In this document: in pieces, positions 55,399 through 64,000 of the stretch
How positions within the stretch are numbered: position 1 is the stretch's first letter
Layout of the letters: each line of letters starts with the position of its first letter
Assembly: GCF_018691265.1 (NCBI RefSeq)
Contig: NW_024881313.1
Coordinates: 1,326,501 to 1,390,500 of the forward strand
Origin: Tyto alba
Lineage: Eukaryota > Chordata > Aves > Strigiformes > Tytonidae
DNA: 64,000 bases
Direction of reading: 5' to 3'
Program-made: the position numbers and the translations under genes
Notes under the pieces: model-generated
What the model was told of the DNA's origin: nothing
What the model saw: only the letters and a program-made list of their open reading frames with translations
The model's database searches: none

Positions 55399-56333
55399 TC
55401 AGTTGACTCCCAACTAAAACTGATGGCAACAAGAGTGAGATTAGAATAAAGAGATACAAAACACGGCCAGAAGCATTGGTGTATCTTCCATGCAAGACTG
55501 GCAGGTTTTTTTTTATCTTGAATAGGCAGGGATTTTTGTGGGGTAATTTTTTTTTGCAAATAAGAATTAAACTCCACTACCATGTCTAGAATGTGATGTA
55601 GCGATACAGAAAAGCTGATGAGGAACTACTTCATATTTACAGCTCTAATGGTGTGAAGGCACAGGGCTATGTGTTAAATCACAAAGAGGAAACAAGTGAC
55701 TGGGACCTTACTAGGTACAAGAGTAATCTAAATTGTATCATGAATACGTTATTTCCAAACTTTTCCCTTCCTGAATTTGCTGTGTTGCTGATTTTTAACA
55801 GTTACTAGTTACAATTTTTACATAATCTCACATGGGTTTCCCAGTTTGTTGACCACGGTATGCATTTGTACATAATGATGCAATTCAGAGCTTAGAAGAG
55901 AGTGAGAACAAAACTTAGGTAAATGTAGTGTTACCTAATATTAAAATATTGAAATATGAAAATATAAAAGCTCCTAACATATTCAACTCCTTTATAGAAT
56001 GACATGGGAGGAAAAGTCGCAAGACAAAACAAACCCACCTGGATTTTGAACATTCCAGAGATGAGGAAGATCAGCTGAAGGTCACAATTGCACCCTAGTA
56101 CGATGATTCCAAGCGCATTTCAGTTTTTTTGCTCTGTGTGTCAACAAGCAATATATCCCTACCACCTTCTTCATCATAAAATAACCCAGAGCCCTAACTT
56201 CGCTGGGCTTTGATAGCCCATAACGATTGGCAACACAACAGCTCAGAGACAGAAACTAATTTAAAAATTGACCAAGATTCCTAAATATTCCGCGACACAT
56301 AGGCACAAGATTGATTGCTCATTTGAACTCCTT
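55399..56333. other. Unannotated sequence upstream of PP2D1 coding exon
   Basis: AT-rich and without recognisable repeats or genes. It probably contains the PP2D1 5' UTR, or an intron and splice acceptor joining an upstream exon. I could not choose an acceptor with confidence. Confidence 0.5.
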
Positions 56334-57009
56334 ATGGATAATCACACTCCTACATCATATTATGATCGTGCTAATATTAACCACCCTAGTACTTCTAAGA
56401 AAGTAAAGAGTTCTTTAATAAAAGCATTATCAATTTGCCAAGATAAAAATTCCCCATGGCAGGGAGAAATGGAAGACAGATTCATTGTGCTCGACAACTA
56501 CGGAAACAGGGCAGATACGTGTTTTCTGGGGTTACTTGATGGCTCCTATGGCGCGACAGCTGCAGAAACAGTTGTAGCAGAGCTTCCACTTCTATTTCTT
56601 GATCAGCTTGCTCAAACGGATTCCTCCTATAAAAAGAGTAAGGATGAACAGCAAATTCTAGATTCTTTTGCCACAGTCATCAAGGCAGATTACAGGGAAA
56701 AAGAGAAGATTTTCTCTGATAAACCAGGCGATGACAAGACCAACAAGACCAATACTCACGAATGGATTCACAAAGCATATGCCAAGTCCTTTTGGAGAAT
56801 GGATAGACTTCTACGACTGGGCAGGAACGAGGTTTCCAAAGTTCGCTGGAGTGGCTGCTCAGCTGTTACCTGTTTGGTGGAGAGAATCCCCAGTGAAGAG
56901 ACAGATGGCACACAGGAAGAAGAAAGAGAACATTCTGAAGACAACACACACAGGCCATTAGCCAGGACAGCCAAAGGTGTTGCTGGGTTACTGCATATTG
57001 CCAATATAG
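56334..57009 (+). CDS. PP2D1: PP2D1 coding exon A
   Basis: Encodes residues 1-225 plus the first base of Gly226. The donor is ATA G|GTAGGT. The following 3.2-kb intron (57010-60204) holds a C run near 58651-58664 and nothing else recognisable. The start is the first ATG in frame. Its -3 base is C, a weak context, so an upstream exon could supply the true start. Confidence 0.88.
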
Positions 57010-60000
57010 GTAGGTACATTCCACACTACGATTTTTTTTTTTTTGCCTCTGTCCAATAAAAAGAAAAAAAAAATAAGCTAATCTAGAGATCTGTTGGCAG
57101 TAAATATGTGGAGATAAAAAGCTGCAGTTGCTTTAATCTGACAATGTAAAGGAGACATAATAAATTCCCTTGCAACTGATATTGGTATCAGGCAGTATTA
57201 AGCTTATCTAATAAGCACCTTCATTTGAGTTATCACAATAAAGTCAGTTTACTAATGCAAAAAGACACAGTTAAGAAGCATTCCATAATATACAAGTGAC
57301 CTCTGTAAGAGCAGTAAGGACAATTTTTTCATTTTTGTTTTTAAATCAATAGGAAGTTTAAGATGTCATCCTTCTAGGGCAATCATAAATCTTCTGATTT
57401 TAGATCTGATAAATCCTGCGTGTCAATGAAACATGCTTAAGGTATTATTTTTGTTCATTTCACTGACAAGTGATACATTTTGCTACCAGAAAACCAAAAA
57501 CATGATCTGTGGGGATCATCGGAATTAGCAGTATCTGAAATAGAAATTGGTTGTTATTTACTGTTGTTACGGAAGATCTATTTAGACCTGTTTCCCTGTG
57601 AAGGACACCCCTGCTTTGCCTTTCTAGAGTGTAGAAAATCAGTTATTAATTACAGTCAGAAACACTGACACATTCCTACTGCTTCTCCACCCGGCCCTGC
57701 TGCAGGAAACTCTAGACAAAGCTCCTGCAGTTCTTAGCAGCTCCACACACTGTATCTTCCCACTTGGTGATTTTTGTTACTAATTAAGTTCTCTTGTGTA
57801 CGTAGGACAGCTGTATGATTACAAGATGCTTGCTTTCCCATAAAGGACTACACAAGCAGAATTATATAAATTTATATAAACGGATTTGTGTCTACAGTTA
57901 CATTCTCTAGTGTCTTCCAGGCTCTACTTGAAGCACAGGCCCTGCACTACAATACTTTTCTACCACTCTCCCCAGCATTAGGAAGCAGTGTGCTAGCACT
58001 GCAACTTTCCGTCAACAGGGCCACTCTTTCCTCCTCAGACGAGCATATCCACAACATTTGTAAGACTTCATGTGCACTGATGTTGAACTAAGTAACTGTG
58101 GTCTGTCCTCCCGACACTTCTTGCTGTAGCCGTACTTCCTCGACTTTTAACAAGCATTTTTGCAGCTACCTGAACTTCACTGTTGTGGGTATCAAAATTG
58201 GAAGCTTAGCGCTAGATCAAGATATTCCTGCGGGAGATAAAGTCATACAGGAGTAACTCACATGAAGGTTGTAATGTTTTCAGATGCATTTGTTTCTACC
58301 TCATTGGAGAAGAAACCCATTTTTATTCCAATGAACTTGAGAGATAGGATGAAGGTAATAACATTTAGTAAAGAATTTACCCAACCTGAGTTTTCTGGTT
58401 CTAGTTACCTGCTTCCATCCTTCCTTCCCAGATCAGATTTTATGCTGGCTGCAATTAAAGATGCTGTAAACTGAAGCTCCGCTAATGAGTTAAGGCTTGT
58501 AGTTGATCAGAGATACTTTAAGCCTTTTATGATTAAAGTCCACAGTTTTGAACCACTGCTAAATACACATTTATTTAATCTAATACACTGAATTTTCCAC
58601 CAAATGTATCACATCAAAGAAAAATATTTGCACAACATTGAGCTTCATTTCCCCCCCCCCCCCCAGGAATGTGTTCTTGCAGAAGTATAAATATGCTCCT
58701 TCAGCACCAGGTAAGCAGCTGAAGAGGATGGTCAGATAGGCGGAGCAGAAGATGGTGGCACTGGCCAGCTTTGTCTTCTTCCTTTAGTCCCACATTGATA
58801 GGTCAGCTAGTTTTTGATGATCCTTTTGCCCTGTCTCTGGTTTGCAGACAAGAAACTTGCATCCGAAAGTGACTAGATTTTACTCTTTCTTGCAGTCAAA
58901 TTGTTCCACAGGGGTGATATGATGCCATTTGTTAGGCTTACAGCTGGCGGTCTTACTCCGAGGGTTCAAAGGAAATTTTAGGCAACCTTTTAGCTCTCCA
59001 TGGAAATCAGTGGAAGGAGGGAGCAAGCACAAGGAAACATTCACACAGCATAACTTAAGGCCTCTACATTCTATCATCAATAAAAAAGGTGTGTCCTTCA
59101 GTTCGATACTGAATCACCTTCTAGAGAAATCTGCCTTCACATAGACTACACTTAACTGTCTTTTACACTCGACCATGCCAATACTGCCAAAGAAACACAA
59201 CCACTGCATAAGCAGTGCCTACTTATAAACACTTTTCAGAGATCCGCGCCCGAGTCTAGCCAGGTTATATTAAAAACACAGTATAAATGAACACACTGCA
59301 GCCATCTTAGTGCCTGGAAAGCTACCATCCCACTCAAGTACCTTCTCTAAGACATCACTTTTGCCCTTATGCCAACACATGGGAGCAGACCAATCACCAC
59401 CTCTTACGCAAAAAATAGTCTTCTCCCAGCGTAGCCACAGAGGATCTAAAACAACGCATCACTTGGTTCCAGAGCTGCTTTCCTTTACACTATGCAATCA
59501 AGCCTGACAAGACTAGTCACCTGCTGTATTGCAACTTCTAACACTTTTCATTCTCACTGTGCAGATTTCAAAAGTTTCCTACTAAAGGAGAGGAGTTATT
59601 CCTCAACTTCTCACGATGACTGTGAGAACTCTTGCTCCCTTGGGTCCCTTAACTGAGCAAGAAAGTTAAGGCATCATGTTAGTAAACTAAATTCTACACG
59701 ATGTCCAAATTGTTTTCAGGTAGTAGAAATTCTATAGTGGTAAAAATATTCTGAACCTGTAACTTATTGATGAGTCCGTTCAGCCGCAGTATTTTGAAAG
59801 CACATACTCTCCTAGGGGAAAAAAAAAGTATTTAAGAAAAATATGCACTCTTGCTTAAAAGCCAGTCAAGGTGCAACATCAGACTGCACTTTAAGCTGAA
59901 TGAAACGTCACTTAGGACTCCTCATAAGAGTTTAGATGCAGTCAGAAGAATAAGGTTCTGAAATAGTTTTCTGAATAATGGGAGGGAAAAAAAAACCCCA

Positions 60001-61460
60001 TAACAACACAGAAAACTTCGCTGTAAAATAGAACCAGATTAATTGACGGGCATATTGTTGACTGTGGCTGTAGATCACTGAATTACGACCTCATGTCTTT
60101 TTCTCAGTCCTTCGCAAAAGGCGAACTGTTAATGTAACAGCAGTATCTTAAAACCCCCCAAACACTATGCTATAATTCAAAATATTATCTTACTTCAATT
60201 TTAGGTAATGCACATGCAGTCTTATGTAAAAATGGGAAGAGTCACTGCCTCTCAAAAGAGCACAGCACCTCTAATGTAAGCGAGAGAAATCGTATACTTC
60301 AGAATGGTGGGAACATCAGCATTAATGAACCAGATGGATTAGTAGAGGGGTACCTGAGAACTACCAGGGGTCTTGGACATCATGGAGATCCAGTACTGAA
60401 AAAATCTGTTATACCTGTACCTCATACTATATCTGTCCTTATCGATGATACCTGTCAGTTTCTTATTTTAGCTTCTAATGGGCTTTGGGAGGTTTTGGAT
60501 TACCACAAAGTACTTGCAATAACTCTAACAACATTCACTCATTATTTGAGAATGTATGAATATATTCAACAAAATGGGACTTCTCCGTACAAGTATCAGT
60601 ATTTGCTGCCCCTCACTGAAGAGAACTTAAATGATTCACAGGCTGTTAATGATCTGCAAGATGCAATAGAGATACTGTATTCCAATAAAGACATTTTTCT
60701 CATTGACTCAAGGGGCAACCTGAAAGAAAATAAGCCAAAATATTCTCAGAGGAAACATTTGCAAAGTGAAGACAGAATTCCTAAGGAAACTGATGACCGC
60801 AAAAATCAAGCTGATCCAGAATTGTCTCTTTTCAGTAACAATGAGGTAAATTCACAGAACCAAGAGATAAAACAGTCTGATTCTAGCACACAAGGTGGCT
60901 CTGCAGAATTGAAACAGCTTGAGAACAGGGAAGTTTATCTATGTAACAGTTTTCAGCCACAGTCACAGACTGCAGAGCAAGAAGAAACACACACTGACAC
61001 TTTCTGTGCAACAGGTCCAAGTTGCACCCAGAAACAGCTGCCAGAGAACACACTGGCAATAGGGTCTAAAGACATGAAACAGCCCCCCAAAGATACAAAA
61101 GCATGCCTATCTGTTGACGACTCAGGTCCACAACCAGCAGAAGAAATGGACTCCAAGATATTTTGTGACAGACCTGCAAGTTACACTGGTCAAGAACGGC
61201 TAAAGGCTGTATCACCCGTGGGTTCTGAACCCCCCGCCCCCCCCTCTGAAGCAGACACACCACCACACCCGTCCCATCGCAAATTACAAACTGCAGGAAG
61301 GGGCAGCGCCACCCCCGAGACACTCTATGACAACGCAGCAAGCTACATCAGTGAACAACTGGTAAAGACAGCATTAGCTGCAGGTTCAAGAGATAACATT
61401 ACTATTTTGATTGTGCTTCTAAATGGATGTGATAAGATACCCAATTACCTCAACATTTAA
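56334..61460 (+). CDS. PP2D1: PP2D1, PPM/PP2C-like domain protein (two coding exons)
   Basis: A PPM-fold protein with sequence like vertebrate PP2D1 and the expected position between KAT2B and RAB5A. Starting at the ATG at 56334 it has 643 residues, close to the roughly 630 of the human protein. PPM motifs in order: GEMEDRF (D48), LLDGSYG (D69; normally DGHGG), HIANIGNAHAVL (N227; normally GDSR), ASNGLWE (N317 and E321; normally ASDGLWD), and GSRDNIT (D622). Two or three of the canonical metal-binding aspartates are therefore replaced, which suggests a non-catalytic or weakly active protein. A low-complexity, polar insertion of about 240 residues (about 355-598) splits the C-terminal part and contains two decayed copies of the final PPM segment. 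The frame is open upstream only to a TAA at 56262-56264, and the 22 codons before the ATG could be coding if spliced. Confidence 0.93.
60205..61460 (+). CDS. PP2D1: PP2D1 coding exon B (terminal)
   Basis: The acceptor CAATTTTAG|GT restores Gly226 and the frame runs open through NAHAVLCKNGKSHCLSKEHS, GYLRTTRGLGHHGD and ILASNGLWEV to the stop at 61458-61460. It contains the long polar insertion and the C-terminal GSRDNITILIVLLN strand. Confidence 0.95.
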
Positions 61461-61590
61461 AAATTTATCATAGAATAACAGGAGTGCTACAGTAAGCTCA
61501 TATTTAGCTGTGTCATGAATTTACTTGTAATCATCTTAAACGCTGACCCATATAGTAAATCAGACATCTTGTCTGGAACTGTACAAATGC

Positions 61591-61596
61591 AATAAA
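61591..61596 (+). terminator. PP2D1: PP2D1 poly(A) signal AATAAA
   Basis: The first AATAAA after the PP2D1 stop codon, 131 bp downstream, implying a short 3' UTR of about 150 bp. Confidence 0.8.
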
Positions 61597-61639
61597 ACCT
61601 TCTGAAACTGTCAATAAGAAACAGTAATCAAAAGTACTG

Positions 61640-63012
61640 TTTTTTTTTTTAAACCACTTTATTCAAACCTGAGCACCTCAATATAAAACTAAACACTGGT
61701 GAACTCTCATTTTCCTTGCTAAACCCAGATTACTGCAAATTTAAAATCTGCACAAGTAAGTTTCTGCTATCAGTTCAACATTTAAATAGACTAATTCATC
61801 TCTTCTGACACACTTGGTAGATTTCATATAATGAAAATAACTAAAAGAATTAGTGCAATATACCAGACAGATCAAAAGAAAATGTACTTTGGAAAACAAA
61901 GTTGCAAGTTCATTACTGACAGACAGCAGTACTCATGTTACAGATACAGGAGCGTCATTTATTACTGTTCTAGCCATAAAGGAAGAACTTAGAACCCCCT
62001 TTGATTAGAGAGGAAAAAAGTTAGCTTTAAGTAACTGTACATTCTGTATACCTTTAAGCGACTCTTAAATATTACAGAAAGTATTAAACAAATGTAGACT
62101 ACGATGCAGAGTACCTATTTACAGTACATTAATATCCAAATTTAAAATCAAGTTGGATGTACATAATCGTTAGTGCACTATTATTTTCCTTAGGGGAAAA
62201 CCAAACTGTAATGGCCAGCAATGATCAAAAACAAGAAAGAAGTCACAGACACCGAGTTTGATGTGGTTTTACTTGAAGAGCTCTTACAGTTTGTAGAGGA
62301 AAAAAAAATCCTAAATTATAAAGTTGAATTTACTGGTTTGTACCCTCTTAACATATTAGAAATTAAGTTAAACTTGATTTATCACTAATTCCTTTAGATA
62401 ACTAACTGGGTTGATAGAATTTACATACAGTGTCCCAACTAAAACTCCACTTTCCTGCAAGCACAGGGTTCTTAAAACTGTTAATGCAAGTATTATTTGT
62501 AATTAAACTATGGAATGTATAACTAAACAGTAGATACCTGCAGAAACAACTGGTTGCATCAATACTGTGAATAAGTTTAAGTAATTTTTAGACTCTGTTT
62601 CTAAAAAGGTTTTAAAGCACAATTGAGAATTATGAAAAGTCCCAATTCTATTTATTATAACAGTAATCAGTATTGAGGCTACAGGAACTGGCCAATTAGG
62701 TCCATGGAAAGTAGTTCTTCTACACCCCTAATGGTAAGTGATTTTTAAAACCTTTCAGCTGAAGGAAGTTTATTCCGCTTCCATCTCTCCTCTACTGCTG
62801 AAACGTTACAGCCAGTGGTGGATACATGCATGTTAAAACTTTAGGTCAAAAAAAAAAAAACCAAACCACCTCTGTATCATGAACTTGACTATTATCATAA
62901 GTCTCTTCACTGTTTGGAAGCTGTACTGGGCCAGGTTAAGCACTCCAATTCCATGGTTATTAACAGTTATGAAGCAGAAGAATATTCAGAACAGTTTAAA
63001 GCAACTGATGTT
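61640..63012 (-). other. RAB5A: RAB5A 3' UTR (probable)
   Basis: AT-rich sequence from the RAB5A stop codon down to the AATAAA at 61663, with no other gene. The length of about 1.4 kb is plausible for this gene. Alternative poly(A) sites are possible. Confidence 0.65.
61658..61663 (-). terminator. RAB5A: RAB5A poly(A) signal AATAAA
   Basis: TTTATT on the plus strand is AATAAA on the minus strand, about 1.35 kb past the RAB5A stop. Cleavage is expected near 61635-61645. Confidence 0.7.
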
Positions 63013-63128
63013 TTAGTTACTACAACATTGACTCTTGGGTGGTTGCGTGGGTTCAGTAAGGTCTACTCCTCTTCCTCTGGCAGAGTTGGCTCCTGCATTC
63101 TGTGGTTCATTCTTGGGCAGTTTTTTTG
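63013..63128 (-). CDS. RAB5A: RAB5A last coding exon (C-terminus)
   Basis: C-terminal hypervariable tail of the early-endosome GTPase RAB5A. The exon follows a TTTTATAG acceptor and encodes (A)[18 protein letters not shown] through [16 protein letters not shown] and a stop. The CCSN end carries the two cysteines that Rab GGTase geranylgeranylates for membrane attachment. Compared with human RAB5A there are only a few substitutions in this tail, which separates it from RAB5B and RAB5C. The rest of the gene is beyond the right edge. The GTPase domain is not in the window. Confidence 0.97.
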
Positions 63129-64000
63129 CTATAAAATCAACAAGAAGTAAGAGTTAAAACTGAGCTTGTACTAAGATTAAATCACCAGAGCACACAGTCA
63201 ACACTTTATTACTATATAAGCATATCAATACAATCACTATAAAAATCTGATTTCATTCAGTGTGTTGGTAATAGAAGAAGTTAAGACACTTCTCAATGAT
63301 TAGCTACCTTGTCTGTGATTTTCAAAAGCATTATTAACTTGAGCAGTAAAATGTATCTGCACAGGTACCCTGGGTCAGGAATCCACTGACACTGACAGGC
63401 TTTAAGATCAGGATGTCAGTGCTAAGAGATACATAAAGATTGAACGGGCACAAAACACAGACAGAAATGGGTCAAACTACTGCCCAGCTACCTAGCCAGA
63501 AAAAGGATTTGCATACAACATATAAAACCGCCCTCAGCACTAGATCAAGTCTCTCTTCTTTTTTTCAAGCTGTCTCTTCTCTACAGCTCTTATGAGTCAA
63601 TTGACAGTGGTAATTTTTGTTGTCCTTGCAGCTCCAAGGTACCTCCTTGGCCCTGACATAAAAACTAATGGTGACAAATGTTACCCTTCTGAGCAGTAGC
63701 TCCTCCTAGCAATGTTCTGATGGAGAGAAAGCCAAGTTCTACATAAAATGACTTCTGTAGGGTTGTCTTGCCCATGTGAGCAGGACCCAGCCACCATCCC
63801 AGTTCTACAGTTTGGCCACATGCTTCAACTCTAAAGTAATTACTTTGGCCAGCTTTTTAAGGAACAACTTTTCTAAAAGTAATGAAATGCAAGTATAACA
63901 ACCAGAAAACCAGCAGAGTACACATCAATAAGATGTGTCCCAGTGCTAGATAATCTCAGGGAGCTAGGTAACCTCATCTTGGATTCCCTTCCCACAAAAG
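63129..64000 (-). other. RAB5A: RAB5A last intron (partial)
   Basis: Sequence upstream of the last RAB5A exon. I looked for the preceding exon (SGNKADL, METSAKT motifs) and did not find it, so this is intron to the window edge. Confidence 0.85.

Overview
This is nuclear DNA of a vertebrate, almost certainly a bird. Evidence: CR1-type LINE fragments, ERVL-like solo LTRs of avian type, compact introns, and the conserved neighbourhood KAT2B - PP2D1 - RAB5A (the human 3p24 block, read here in the opposite direction). There are no bacterial operons, CRISPR arrays or prophages, and I found no new multi-gene system.

Layout. From the left edge to about 44.0 kb lies KAT2B (PCAF lysine acetyltransferase) on the minus strand. 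I placed 17 coding exons by protein similarity, splice sites and reading phase. Together they encode 738 residues, from the start codon at 44033 to the first half of the bromodomain at 1186. The last 60 or so residues and the 3' UTR lie beyond the left edge. All 17 exons are open and their phases join without error, so the gene looks functional. Exon 1 sits in a strong CpG island (about 42.85-45.3 kb) that must hold the promoter. The introns carry three CR1 fragments, three solo LTRs, a diverged ~200-bp local duplication and several homopolymer tracts.

From about 44.2 to 56.3 kb lies intergenic DNA: G-, C- and T-rich simple repeats, two short tandem arrays, a second smaller CpG-rich patch at 54.0-54.7 kb, and a solo LTR (54.8-55.4 kb) nearly identical to one in KAT2B intron 1.

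PP2D1, a PPM/PP2C-like protein, is on the plus strand in two coding exons (56.33-57.01 and 60.20-61.46 kb), head-to-head with KAT2B. Several metal-binding aspartates are replaced, so it reads as a pseudophosphatase. Its C-terminal insertion carries two decayed copies of the final PPM segment. The right end holds the last coding exon and 3' UTR of RAB5A on the minus strand (prenylation tail QCCSN). It runs tail-to-tail with PP2D1, and the two poly(A) signals are only about 60 bp apart.

The three genes act in separate pathways: chromatin acetylation, a probable non-catalytic PPM-fold protein, and early-endosome trafficking. Their adjacency is conserved synteny, not functional clustering. The points most worth a second look are the PP2D1 domain repeats and lost metal ligands, the direct LTR pair flanking the KAT2B promoter, and the abutting PP2D1/RAB5A 3' ends.
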